64,000 bases of DNA from Utricularia gibba (GCA_002189035.1 CM007990.1:5208001-5272000); one strand, 5' to 3'. Numbered from the stretch's first letter, positions 1 through 11,819 are shown. Made by a program: numbers and translations. Notes: a model not told the origin generated them from the letters alone.

Positions 1-143
1 CCTTTTCGGAAGATTTTTCACTTAGTGTTTCTGAAATAGAGTAAGAAAAAAAACACAAAACTATTGGAACTTTCCATGAATTCCATGATCTAAACATGCA
101 AAGGATAGGCACATCAGCTGCAATAATTGTATGGTAAGATTAC

Positions 144-3100
144 CTGTGAAATGCAGTCATACAGTTTTTCCTTGTTCATGACATCAAGTTGAACAGCAGA
201 GCAATTTGGAAGACCCTCAATAACCTGCAAAAAAATTTAAACTTATTTCGATGCCTTGAAAACAGAAAATGCTAGCATTCTATGCTGACCAGACCTCCTC
301 GGCATCTTTCAGAAAAAGTGAACCAACAATGATATGTACAGAAGTTCTCTCTTTGCTCTCCTTGTCCAAGTACGAGTTCAGCCATTGTTTTGATGGATGC
401 CCAACAGATGTTAGAAATTCTACAGCTGGTCGACACACATGACCAGCGCCTATAATCAGCACAGTTGATTCACAGACGATATCATTGTCCTTCTCAATGG
501 GCTTCTCAACTTTGAGAGACATCATGTTGTCGGTGCTCCTAATACTGGCATCACTGGCATTAGCCAGTGAACTCAAAGAATCTATAATTTCATCGAGAGT
601 GCTTTTGTCACGTGCACTAATCTGCATGAAAAATAAAATGCCATTTATATCAATCTATAATCTATATTGTAAACAAGCCATCATTGCTATGCCATTTGAT
701 ACGGTCACATTATTTTGGTATCCAGTTTTACACATTATACATAGCTCATTTCTTGTCAAAAGAAAAGGAAATATCTTTTCCACCAGGGCATTCATAGCAT
801 CTCATTGAATCTTACCTCAAGTTCTGAGTAAGTGGGAGCATCTGAGCTCTGGCCAACATGACATTTCACAAAATGAAAGGAGCCACCAGCTCCTTCAATG
901 ATATCCAGGGCCTCATTTATTAAGAACTTATCAAATAAATGGCCTGTTAAGGAGACCTAGAAAGAATACCACAGTTAACTACTCCCTCAAATTTCGATTA
1001 GATGATAATTAATTTGATAACCATAAAAACCTTTATGTCAACTAAGAAAGTAAACAAAAACCTTCTATTTGATCAAGTAAGGGTGACAATACATGTAAGT
1101 AGGGTAAGGTGAAATTCCAGATGATTAGAGCAAAAGTAATTTCTTAGAATTAAAAAATAGGATTCAAAAAAAAAAAGGAATTGCTATTTGTATATGACCG
1201 TGGGCTGCCCGGGATTCGAACCCGGAACGATTCGGATGGAGTAGATAATTTCTTTTTTAAGTTAGTTAAATAAAGAAAGACCGCTCCCCAAGCCGTGCTT
1301 GCATTTTTCATTGCACACGGCTTTTAGAAAACAATATGGGAAACAGCTAATACCAGTGTCGTGTACTTCACTTCTGCAGCCGTTGCATCTTGTGGAGTTT
1401 CTGATAAGTCGCTGCAAGGAAGAAATACAATTATGCTGTCACCAAGAACTCTGCTCATTTTGGCACAAGAGTTTGACGTGCAGATTAAACCAGAAATCTC
1501 ACGGAGATTAATAAATAACACTAAAAAAGAAAAAAAAAAAGAAACACTACTTACCCAGTATCTAAGTTTCTCATTCTAGAAATATATTGATATAAGGATG
1601 TGACAGCTCCAGAGTGAACTATGCACGATTTTTTTAAATGCTGTGGTAATGTATCAAGACATTTTGAAGATGCTAAGCTTCCAGTAAACTGAGATAGAAT
1701 GTCGCTGAAGTGTTGGGAAGCCTGCAATTAATAAAATCATGTCAATGTCGTATACATGAAGAAGGAAAAATTTTAAATGCAGAGGGCCGAAGAAAATTAC
1801 AGAATGAGGCTTCTCACCTCCCTAGCAAACTCAGTAGGCAGAATGTCAACAGCAAGGAAGATTATGCCATTGCCCTCCATGTTATGATGATATGATTCGT
1901 CAAAAGGATCGTATCTGCTTTTGATATCAGTTGCATTAATAAAAGCAGGATGCAGTAGAATAGCTCACGAAAGAAAGAAAAAAAAAAGGAAACTAAAGAA
2001 CCAAACATCTATGATTTCAATATACAGGAACCACAAAAGCTTACCTAAGGAAAGGCGAGTCAATAAACGTAGTCTGATTCACAAATTCTATTGAGCCACC
2101 CACGTCACATGTTATGTCTGATATTCCAACAAGTGGGCATCCTTTCCTTATCAGATCATGCAATTGCGTTGTAGTCAATAACCGAGGAAATCTTCTTTCC
2201 CAGTACATACAATTGACTGAAAAAACATTTGATGCCAAAATCATTCAGATATTGAAGCAACTAGTATTTTTATAAGAAGGAACTGGAAATCTTGTTCCAT
2301 TCACAAGATTAGAGAAGAGTGACAGAACCTAATACTGATGTGTATGGAGCTATTGTCTCATGGAAGACAGGTATATAGTTTTCCGGATGTGCATAGTAGT
2401 CAGCCTAACTCAATGCAACAAATAAATCTCCACTTCAGTTCAATCTTCAGTGTCAACATTACGAATGCAATCTAAAATTTGACCTTATCGAATGATTTAG
2501 AAGGATCTTTATGCTTCACAATATCCTGACAGGTTACGACACACCCATACACTTGAAAGACTCTCTTGGAAGTTCTTCCATGCGAAGAATATTTGGCCTA
2601 AAAACACATGTATAATCTATTTTGAAAGGATATTCGAGCCTAAAACCAGGAAGAGAGTTGGAAGAATAGTCACAGTACCTTAACATAATTGAAAGAGATT
2701 ACAGGATGAATCTAGAAAATCACCTTCTGAAACAGTTCAGGTAGCTGACTTGGGTGAACATATGTATGAGGAAGAAGCTTGAATATTTCTTGGGCTCCTT
2801 GGGAGACTGCAAACAACATGTACATAAGAACATTTTATGCACCAGTTTTTCCAAACCCACACTTGCAATGGAGCCAATATAATCTAAACAGCAACTGTAT
2901 ACCATTTCCCTTGCCAGTAAAGACAAAAACAAGGGGACAAATCCCTGATGGAAGTCCCATTGTAGCTATCTCTTCCCCTGCAGCAATCACGGCGGCCTTT
3001 GCAGCAACCAATGATGAATACATGTAAGATGCACCCAGAGAAATAAAAGGTGTTGAAAATCCAAGATTGAGAAATCCTGAAAGCACGAAACTTTTGTTAT

Positions 3101-3885
3101 GTTTTAATCTTAGATGAGATATCTATGAGATGAAAGGAAATATATTGCGTACGTTCTCCAAGGCCACCCAAAAAATCAAGCATCCCTGCTCTTCCTGCGA
3201 ATTTCCCGAATGCAAGTAGTCGTTTTCCATCATCTCCCGAAATAAGTTCATAATCAAATAAAGTAGACCCTTCAGCTAGAACCTAGTAAAAACAAGAACA
3301 TGCTGAAATAACGGCATTTTGTAAACTTAAAGAAAAAGATGAAATCACACACGCGTGCAAGAAAACCAAACAATGAGTTACAGCACAGCTGGTGTAAAAT
3401 CATATTGCATAGGAGAAAACCAGAAAGTATACATTTGTCAGTCTGCAACAGCCTTAGCATACCTTATCAAGAAGAGGCATATTTTCCTTCTGAGCCTTGT
3501 GAGTATGAGAAAAAAACGCATAGCCTCTGTTTGGAAGTATCATATTCAGCTGCATAAAACAAAAAACTAATTCACTAACACTAGAACAAATAAAGAGGAT
3601 TGATGAAGAACTATAAAGCGGTAGAATAATGGGAACCTCTGGGCGTTTGATACCCAATATCAGACCACACTCTGACAAGTCCTCTGATATCTCGCAACCA
3701 ACACCCTCATACAGCGCATCATGATGAATCCGCTTTGTGGATGGCTGCACAATTATGCGATCAACTCCAGTTTTTTCACGGCCTCCACGCAGCAATCTTG
3801 CACAATGCTCTGGAGTAAGGGGAACTCTCCTTTCCCACTTGTTTGTAGTCTCAGAGAGAATTCCCACAACTCCATTTCCAAGCAT
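144..3885 (-). CDS. LKR/SDH: Bifunctional lysine-ketoglutarate reductase / saccharopine dehydrogenase (3' part outside window)
   Basis: First enzyme of lysine breakdown in plants: LKR joins lysine and 2-oxoglutarate to saccharopine, and SDH splits it to glutamate and aminoadipic semialdehyde. Fourteen exons join in phase (minus strand): 3637-3885, 3463-3549, 3153-3282, 2903-3076, 2724-2806, 2484-2597, 2329-2404, 2045-2216, 1818-1914, 1555-1721, 1354-1411, 816-956, 295-621, 144-224. They give about 652 residues. The N-terminus starts LGNGVVGILSE, and the LKR core carries GLPSGICPLVFVFTG and VNCMYW. The SDH Rossmann motif VLIIGAGHVCRP begins in exon 13. The rest of SDH (several hundred residues in the family) lies beyond base 1. 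The chosen ATG is the first one in frame; the frame stays open upstream to a splice acceptor at 3897. Family match is recognised from memory; exon borders are inferred from splice sites and phase. Confidence 0.95.
1199..1325. other. Nuclear insertion of plastid DNA (trnK-UUU 3' exon and adjoining intron)
   Basis: About 125 bp inside the LKR/SDH intron between 956 and 1354 match, in my memory of chloroplast genomes, the complement of the trnK-UUU 3' exon (GCCCGGGATTCGAACCCGG, GATGGAGTAGATAATTTC) followed by the trnK intron segment toward matK (CCGTGCTTGCATTTTTCATT, GCACACGGCTTT). A few bases differ from the usual plastid sequence, as expected for a decayed insertion. It cannot make a tRNA because only one half is present. 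A mitochondrial copy of plastid DNA is a less likely source. Confidence 0.8.
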
Positions 3886-5141
3886 GGTGTACACTGTTAA
3901 CCAAAATCACATTACAATCAGAGAAACCATCATACAACAAACATTAAAATCAGAGAAACAAACAAGTGTGGTAGGTGACACTGTTTTAAGAGCAGTGTGG
4001 TCCAAATCCATTTCTGGAAAATTTCTATAGACAAGTCATCCCAGATGCACTGGTTTATATACATGTCAACAATCCAGACATGTGTACACGAAATTAGTTT
4101 TTGCAATTGATTTCGGACTCATTTGATACGTTAATTTATATTAAATAAACATGTTGATTACATATTTAGTAAACTATCGTATTTAATACTATTAATTAAA
4201 TATCCAATCAATTTTTTTATTTAAAATTTCATTTATTGTTCAACGAAAACTTATCTATTAATTGAATTCAGTTCATTCTAATGATAAAATACAATATGAT
4301 GCTTTTTATTTAGAAGTTTTTTGGTTCAATAATTTTTATGAATATTTTAGCAATATTGTATATAAAACTTTCTAATAAGCATATGATAAATAATACTTAA
4401 TACTCTATATAAAGTATAAATATATTTTTCAAACCATTTATTTTTATATAAATTAATTCATCCATATTTCACATCGAATCCTTAATAATTCAAAAAAAAT
4501 CTTTAATTATAAATTAAAAAATACCCCCTAAAATTCTGTAATGTGTAGCAAATACTTATTGAATTGTCTATTGAAAAAAAAAATGACCCTCTTACACGTC
4601 CGATATAATTATAATAATTAATATAGAAAATAAGTTCTATTAAAGTGTTCCTCCTAACACGGATATTCCATATTCCCGATTAAAAAGTTCAAAGTAGACA
4701 AGGGTCACGTGCAGCATACGTGACACCGCCGCTTTGGTAGCGCCACCGCATGCAACACACAACAAGCCACTGAAGCATATCATCAAACACATTGTATGCG
4801 GAGGAGCGATTAATTGGTTCGGAATAGTGCGGATTCTCACCTTCACGATGACGCTGATCGCTAATCTGGAAACCGATAGCGGCGAGACCCTCCACTCTGT
4901 GATTCGCAGTTCTCCAATCCAAACCTCATGTGCCTCAGTTCTGGATGGAGGTATTTATCGTGGCGCTACTACCAGAAAAAGGAGAAAACGTGGTGGGGTA
5001 AAGGATGCACGCAATATGGAAATGCACTTATCGAAATGAACATGGGTTCTGACGAGGATTCGTATCGTCAATTCCATCGACCAGGACGCCAGAAAATGGA
5101 CAAAAGTTGATAGGTTATGAATGAATAAATTTGACCAACGA
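3886..5141. other. LKR/SDH 5' leader: leader intron, AT-rich stretch and probable non-coding first exon
   Basis: Bases 3897-4640 are AT-rich and have no gene. On the minus strand a good donor (GAAG|GTGAGAAT, intron starting at 4840) could splice to the acceptor ending at 3897, giving a leader intron of about 940 bp. The sequence from 4841 to roughly 5050 would then be a 5'UTR exon. It holds a short upstream ORF on the minus strand (ATG at 4927-4929, stop at 4861-4863, 22 codons). A CACGTG G-box lies near 4706. No other gene is visible. Confidence 0.45.
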
Positions 5142-5214
5142 GGGGATGTAGCTCAAATGGTAGAGCGCTCGCTTTGCATGCGAGAGGCACGGGGTTCGAT
5201 CCCCCGCATCTCCA
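5142..5214 (+). tRNA. tRNA-Ala, anticodon UGC
   Basis: A complete 73-nt cloverleaf. The acceptor stem is GGGGATG/CATCTCC with discriminator A73 and contains the G3:U70 wobble pair that marks alanine tRNAs. The A box (TAGCTCAAATGG) and B box (GGTTCGATCCC) for RNA polymerase III are intact, and the anticodon loop reads TTTGCATG with anticodon TGC. A run of eight T follows at once, a normal Pol III terminator. It sits between the divergent LKR/SDH and PRXQ genes. No intron. Confidence 0.97.
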
Positions 5215-5410
5215 TTTTTTTTCCTCCTCCAGATAAAGCTCGGCCGTAAATTTGACACGCCAATGGTGTTCTATCAATTTGCCACCTCACCGGCTTCCCT
5301 CACCGTATGCTGCTGCCTGCCTACCTTCTTCAATCTTATCTCCCCCCGTTGCAACGCCACACACACAAGAAAGCAGCTCAAATCTCCTGCATTCTGCTTC
5401 TTACTCTCCA

Positions 5411-6577
5411 ATGTCTTCCTTTTCTCTTCACCCAAATCTCCCCGTACCTTCTCCGCTGCGCAGCACTTCAATCACCAGAAGCAAATCTTCCCAAACCGTT
5501 GCAATCCTACAAAAATCCCTCATTCCACATTTTCAGTTGAGGACTTCCCCTATCCCTTCTTCAGTCTCTGCCAAAACCCCCATCCTTGCCAAGGTACATT
5601 TATAGTCTACTTCCTTGTTGTTTGCGTGTTTTTTTTATTTCGCTGCATTCGAAAGCCTTTCTAGGAATTTTGTGGTGAGATATGCAGAGTTTGAACTGAT
5701 AATAGTCTAGTGGCATCGTTCTTCCTGAACTTGTACGGCATCCCGTCTGATTCCTGGTACTGGAACATGATTACAGAGGTGTGTCCATGTGATACTAGAT
5801 ATCAGTAAGCATAGCTTAAGGTAGACCCAAGTGACGACCATTATATCACACCCGTAGCTCCCTACTTTTTCCAGCAACCTGTTCGTTACAAAGAGCGAAA
5901 TTCAATCCGCTTCCATCGAAACCCGAGATGGGGTAATGCTTTATTGGATTGTGCAGGTGACACAAGGATCGTCTCCGCCATCCTTCACGCTGAAAGACCA
6001 AAATGGGAGGACTGTGAGCCTTTCAAATTTCAAGGGCAAGCCCGTGATTGTCTACTTCTATCCTGCTGATGAGACCCCGGCTGCACCAAACAGGTACGCT
6101 AGAAAACCATCAATGGATCATCTTCCTGTTGTGGATTCTTGTCTAGCATAGGATGTACAGTCTGTATGCATGATCCTTACTGAACAAAAATCAGGCATGC
6201 GCGTTCCGAGATTCATATGAAAAGTTCAAGAAAGCGGGAGCTGAGGTGGTGGGGATCAGCGGAGACGATGCAGCATCCCATAAGGTAACAATCACCAATA
6301 TTTCCTTCACCAAGAAAATCACCACACTGAGCGGTGCATGCATTATTCCTTGGAGCAGGTGTTCGCTGCTAAATACAAGCTTCCCTTCACTCTCCTCAGC
6401 GATGAGGGCAACAAGGTGAGGAATGCATGGGGAGTCCCCTCGGACCTCTTCGGTGCATTGCCCGGAAGGCAAACCTACGTTCTGGACAAGAATGGAGTCT
6501 GCAGGCTTGTTTACAACAACCAGTTCCAGCCCGAGAAGCACATCGAGGAGACTCTGAAATTCCTCCAGGCCAGCTAA
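5411..6577 (+). CDS. PRXQ: Chloroplast peroxiredoxin Q, with a frame break at the catalytic cysteine
   Basis: Thioredoxin-dependent thiol peroxidase that removes hydroperoxides near the thylakoid. Exons are 5411-5593, 5957-6093, 6195-6284 and 6359-6577. Exon 1 encodes a Ser/Pro-rich plastid transit peptide of about 60 residues; the mature part has [46 protein letters not shown] and a C-terminal [12 protein letters not shown]. Expected length is 209 aa. Exon 2 is 137 nt where 138 is needed: the family's ETPGCTKQ is out of frame because the C-run at 6075-6078 is one base short. As written, the peroxidatic Cys is lost and the downstream exons are out of frame. The rest is perfectly conserved, including the resolving Cys in ACAF, so a sequencing or assembly error is more likely than a pseudogene. 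The match to PRXQ is clear. Confidence 0.93.
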
Positions 6578-8668
6578 AAAATCCTGGAAAATTCAACCAA
6601 AAAAGAGATGCACACATTTTTTTTCTAAATTTCTTTATCCTTGTTCCTGAAGTAGAAACCGCTCCATTAGTTGCTGAATAGCTTCTTTCAAAAGAGCCTC
6701 CGCTTCCTCAGTAAATGTCTTAGTAGAATCTGGAATTAGGTGTAGCTATATCACAAGCTCATGTTTCTACGATCTCAATCTGTATTTACTTGAATGATGC
6801 TACAAATCTCCATCAAAATGCTTCTCGATTTTTTTATAATTGAACAAAAGCTAGGGTGGATGGTTTGAAGTTCGACGCGCGTTGTTCAGGCGCTATGTGA
6901 ATTGCTGAGAACTCAACTCAATCTCAACTCAATAACTTCCTGTAATAAACTTCCATGGAGGACGGCAGGAAAAAGGATGCTGAGTCTTTGAGCGTGTACT
7001 CTCAAAAAAGGCCTAACTGAAAAAAATAATCTTATTTTGTATTAAAATTTAAATAATAAATTATTATTTAATAAAATAAAAAATACTCATAGTTGGTTTT
7101 ATTAAGATTAAAAATACTAATAAAATAAAAAATTGATATATATTTATGAATGAGTGTAAAAAAATAAATTAGAATTGATTTATGTAAATAAAATATATAT
7201 AAAATCGTATATATTAATAAGATACTTTATAAATTTATAAATTAAAAAAAGATACTTCATAAATTTATTGATATTATAAACGCATTACATAAATCTATAA
7301 CTTTTAAACATAAATAAATTATTTTGATAATTTATTTGAATAAAGAATATATATATATATAGCATTTCAAAAGTTTATTTTAAAGAAAATTAAATAAATA
7401 TTCGAAACGTAACAACGACTCTAACAATGAAAAATGATTTTCTCGAAAATTTATTTTCCAAAAATCCATTTGGATTTATTATTGAATTTAAATAAATATA
7501 AGAAATTAGATATTTTTATTGAAATATAATATTTAGATTTGGTTAGATCCTCATTTTTATTATAATAAATTATTATTATTTTATTGTATGGTGTGGAAGA
7601 GATTTGGAGGCGTGGTGATCTTTAGACCACGTGGTTTTTTTATTACAAAAATAAAACATTTTATCGTTTTCCGTTTGAGGACACGGGAAAACTGAACGCA
7701 CTTATTGCCCTTTTCCCCCCCCTGGCATGTGCTGTTCACCTCGTGGGCCCAACACCTGGCCCAATTATTCCAACCTTATAGCGCGGCCCTATTCCTCTGT
7801 AATGGAAAAAACAAACCATTAGCCTTTTTCTAGTACGACCATAGGGCGTGTCGCTTCCTGATTGGCTGACGAGTTTGTTTACTATTAGTTAAGGATGAGC
7901 GGCCTACCACGTGCCACTTTTTTATTGGCTCTCGGACATCCTCCCTATCTATCCATTATCCATTATTGACGCTGTCTGCGCCTCTATATATCCATACATA
8001 TTTTTTTGAACTTTTAAATGTTAGAATACTCCCCTTTTATCCACACTCCATCTGCTGCTATGGGTGGAGAGTAAGCGGGTTCATTCCACTGTTGACCCGA
8101 CCCGACTAGGGGGTAGAAAAGCAGCAGCAGTAGTTTGGAGAGTTTTGTGTGGAATGATGGAGGGCTTGTTCTCTTCTCCCGCATCACGGTTATGTGATAA
8201 TGATTGCGACAATCTTAGTCTGATTCCCATGTTCCATCACGTCCGTGACTGGACTTCGCCATGTCCCACGTCTGAACATACCTAGACTCGCACTGTTGTA
8301 GTATACCTGCCAACCGGAGGGAGAAAAGGAACCCCCACCCGGACGAGTATCTTCCTCCTACCAAAACCTGAGCTGTGTACTGGAAATCAAGATTCAAGGT
8401 GTGATGTAAGGCGGTTTGTTTATTACAGACTTTGGGTTTTTGGGATGCAGTTGAGCTTTCAACGTCTCAGGATGAGGTTTCAGAGCTCAACTTGCCGGAC
8501 AAGAACTTATGCGTGTGCCCACCACAATGTTTCAGCCAATAACCTGTCACCTGAAACCTGTTCATTTTTAACGAATCTGATCATTTCTTCTCTTGTCTCC
8601 ATTCCTCCCCTCATTATTAAACCAGACCTAGAAGGAACTTGTGGTTACTTGTGAGGTATTAACATTCA
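6578..8668. promoter_or_regulatory. PRXQ 3' flank, AT-rich spacer, then promoter and 5' leader of the zinc-finger gene
   Basis: 6578-6830 reads as the 3'UTR of PRXQ. 7015-7600 is strongly AT-rich with an (AT)n tract near 7348 and no coding signal. From 7690 the base composition changes: a CACGTG G-box lies at 7908-7913, an ATTGGCT (CCAAT complement) at about 7860, and a TATA-like CTATATATC at 7984-7992. I infer that transcription of the next gene begins near 8015-8030, leaving a 5' leader of about 640 bases before the ATG at 8669. Short ORFs in this leader have no recognisable similarity. Confidence 0.4.
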
Positions 8669-9381
8669 ATGGGGGATGCTGGGAAATGCTCGAGGGATGA
8701 TAACCAACCCCAGTCCATGAATGCTGCATCTGGGGGTGAAGAAGATGGAGAAGAAGGTGTTTTTGGTTCTGGGGTTGAGGAGATCTCTTGCATTTGGCCA
8801 CCCAGAACTTACTCTTGCAGTTTCTGTAAGAGGGAATTCAAGTCTGCCCAGGCTTTGGGTGGACATATGAACGCTCACAGAGCAGATAAGGCAAAGCTGA
8901 GGCAATCCTTGGGTACTCCTCCTGCTGAGATTGATCCTCGCCCTTGGGCTTCTCCCGCTTCTTCCAAGGGAATCGGAGTCTCATCACCCCGATCCATTGA
9001 CTTTGTTATGATCAATGAGGGAAACCTGCCATTCCCACAAGGTATTAGTTGCTCCATTTTAGTTATCATCTAGTGAGCTAGCTGCATTCTCTTTTCCTCT
9101 TACCATTGCATTTCCTCGAGGCTAACATTTTCAAACTTGGATTCTGCTATCCCGGAACACAAGAAAAAGAAAAGAAGAAATCCATGGCTGTGGAGTTTGA
9201 TTTCGGGAGTGGGACCATAAGGGATCGCCCCATGAGCTTGAGATCAGCTGTTGACGGTGAGTTTGAGGCAGAAACGATGGGTTTCAGGAAAAGGGAAACA
9301 GAGGGAAAGCTCCTCTTCTCAGAAGCAACTGCATATGATGATTTGGACCTCGAGTTGAGACTTGGCGATGCTCCAAATTGA
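8669..9381 (+). CDS. SUPERMAN-like single C2H2 zinc-finger repressor
   Basis: Plant nuclear transcription factor of the SUPERMAN/RABBIT EARS/ZFP10 class. Residues about 50-75 form one C2H2 finger, [19 protein letters not shown] with the plant-specific QALGGH helix, preceded by the family's WPPR. The C-terminus ends DLDLELRLG, an EAR repression motif that recruits TOPLESS-type co-repressors. The two parts lie in different frames. They join in phase if an intron runs from the donor at 9042 (CAAG|GTATTA) to an acceptor at 9163 (ACACAAG), giving exons 8669-9041 and 9164-9381. A second in-frame acceptor at 9169 is possible. Most SUPERMAN-like genes I know have uninterrupted coding regions, so the intron is unusual. 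Which family member this is cannot be told. Confidence 0.8.
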
Positions 9382-10340
9382 GGCGAAGATCTGTATGCTC
9401 TTTTTATCTACAGCAACATATGCAGCATGCCTGTTTCTGGTTCACATTTCACAGTTGCTCCCTCTCGAGCTCCCTTATTGTTGCCAAATAACTCCATTCC
9501 ACAACTCAAACTAACAAGCTCTTAGCCACCCATAAAAACCCTAATCTTAAGATGTGTGTGTGTTTGTTTTCAGTGTTTAGAGGGAACTTGGAATATCATG
9601 ATTCTGAACAACAACCAAATGTCGTGAAGTCTAAAGTTTTTGTTACAGCATAAATCACTTGTATTGTAAACCCGGAATCTGCATGAGACATTTCCACCAC
9701 AAAAGGCGCAAACGAGTGAGCAAGTGGTGAGCTCTGAACCTGTGAATCTTGTAATAAAATCGCTCCATCAAGCAATAATCACCATTGATTTTTAAATTAC
9801 ACTTAAAACATTTCGCGAAATGGGGGGCGGACAGTGATTCGCTGGACACGATACCAGCTAGGCCGGGCCCACCACACCCCTAAATCCTTAAAATCAATAT
9901 TTTAAAATCATTAATTTAAATATTCGCATTGAATTGGATTCAAATAAACAATTGATTTTTTTTATATATTTTAGGATAAGTCTAATTAAAATATTACAAT
10001 ATTACAACCAATTAATTATTTTTTTTGATTTCATCAAAATTCAAAATTATTATTTCTATTGCAATCACACAATAAACGTAATTAATTTACTGAAACGCGG
10101 TAAAAGAGGAGTTGACGAGGTCTTCGGTAGTCTTTTTCATTTTTCAAATATTATTAATTGCGTAGGGTGACCGCTTAATCCATTGGCTAAATTAAACCGA
10201 ATTGGCTTCCCCTGAAGAGATTCGATATACTTATCAGTAATTTTACAAGGGCGCAGGTGGGGAAATGCAGAAGCACTCCGGGGGAGTTAATGAGAACAAA
10301 CCTGATACTTGTTTTGCTATGCACAAGTCACACAAGCAGG
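9382..10340. other. Spacer between zinc-finger gene and PRA1 gene (convergent 3' ends)
   Basis: 9382-9650 is probably the 3'UTR of the zinc-finger gene and contains a short (GT)n tract near 9554. 9900-10080 is AT-rich. 10200-10340 would be the 3'UTR of the PRA1 gene on the other strand. I see no gene, repeat or RNA here. Confidence 0.4.
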
Positions 10341-11647
10341 CTACAACTCGCTGTAGTTGCGCCAGACGGCACGAAACTCCTCCCTGAATGTGTTCAGCCG
10401 AGCCTTCAGGTTTGGAGTCCTCAGGCTTGCATGAAGAACGGTTGCTGAACAGAGAGAGAGCCAGAGGGGTCAGAGGAAGATGAGGTTAGAGCAGCAAGAG
10501 TAATAATTGAGGCACGGCATTACCCAGAAGCGCAAAAGCCGAGGCGTAGAGGAGAGTAAGAAGGCCACATGTGAGGAACCAGAGTATGAAGCTCACTGTA
10601 AGGAATATAGATATAGGGTCATTAGAATTGAGAAGATGGTGCCCGTTTTTTTGGAAAGGGGCAATGATCGAGGACTTGTTAAACCTCTCACCTGCAGAAA
10701 ATAAGAGGACAGACACCCATCGAGGCCTTCCACAGACATATATTGCTCGCTTTGCAGAGGGGCGCCCCCGAATAACAGGCCTGAGTAAGAGGAAAGTTTC
10801 AGTTTACAGTTGAAATCAAATTGGCAGCGATAGGTATGAGCAGGCATACTCACGTTAATGGGGGTCTCATTTTTGCAGCAAGATGTGGAGAGAGCTGCCT
10901 AACAGTTCTCGTGAACTTTTCATTGAAGGCAGTTGCAAAGCTGAAGAATAAACATCAACATCAACGACATCAACACGTGAATGGCTCATCTAGTTCATAA
11001 ACTTCAAAAAAAAAAGCACAAAGAGCTCAAAGAGCAGATGCATGTTGGGATATGTATACCTATCGTTCAGAAAAGCAATGCTTAGAGCGGTCATTAGAGC
11101 CGCAAAAATCGCCATCGGTCTCCTGAGGAACCCCATCGCTGAGACTCAAATGCATGCGAATGATTACCAAAACAAAAGCTCATGGAAATCAACCACCCCC
11201 CCCCCCCCCAGAGCAATACATGGTCCACGCTTACCAAGAATGAAGATGATCAGGATGAAATAGTTTGTTCGGTAGCTGCAAAACAAAAAATTGATTACAA
11301 CACACTGTAAAAGCTTGAAATGAAAAATATAACCTGTTCGCATGCCTATCAAAACAAAACTTCAATAAACCATCTTCAAGAAAAAAAAAAAAGTAGGATG
11401 GTACAAGTTCATCCAAATTCACACAACAACCAAATAGTGAAGCATCGTAACACACAACAAATCCAAAGAAGAAAAGAAAGGGAGCGTACTAATAAAGGTT
11501 GCACTTTACGCGACTGCTCCATTTTTCATAGGAGCGAGGAAACGTGAACCGCATGAAGAATTCCGAGGGAGAACGCGGAGGAGACGCCCAATCAACTTCT
11601 CTTAGCGCCTCGATCAAATCTTCTGCAGTTACACTACTCCAATCCAT
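10341..11647 (-). CDS. PRA1 family protein (prenylated Rab acceptor), A-clade like
   Basis: Small ER/Golgi membrane protein that binds prenylated Rab GTPases and helps vesicle trafficking. Seven exons on the minus strand join in phase: 11490-11647, 11235-11275, 11060-11138, 10854-10940, 10692-10780, 10524-10595, 10341-10444, giving 209 aa. The start reads MDWSSVTAEDLIEAL. The PRA1 domain has two hydrophobic pairs: TNYFILIIFILAMGFLRRP and the segment MAIFAALMTALSIAF, then VSVLLFSAVSFILWFL and LLTLLYASAFALLG. The C-terminus FREEFRAVWRNYSEL fits the Arabidopsis PRA1.A group as I remember it. The intron at 11139-11234 contains a 14-base C run (11196-11209). Confidence 0.93.
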
Positions 11648-11819
11648 CTCTCAATAATCCGGCGATTAAATTGAAATCGAAACACGGTAGATGAGCAAAA
11701 CCCTAGAAAATCGTTTGATCTTGGGGAAATCACCGAATTTTCGCTTGGGAAACAAGGCAATGATAGTCGGCTCGAAGGAGATGAAATGTGTAGGAATTGC
11801 ATGTCTAGTCCAAAGGGCC

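Noticed and set aside
1199-1325. Functional tRNA-Lys gene
   Set aside because: Only the 3' half of plastid trnK is present and the rest is group II intron sequence; it is a relic insertion.
3886-4922. LKR/SDH N-terminal extension through the leader exon
   Set aside because: The joined frame is open but has no in-frame ATG before a stop, so translation should start at 3885.
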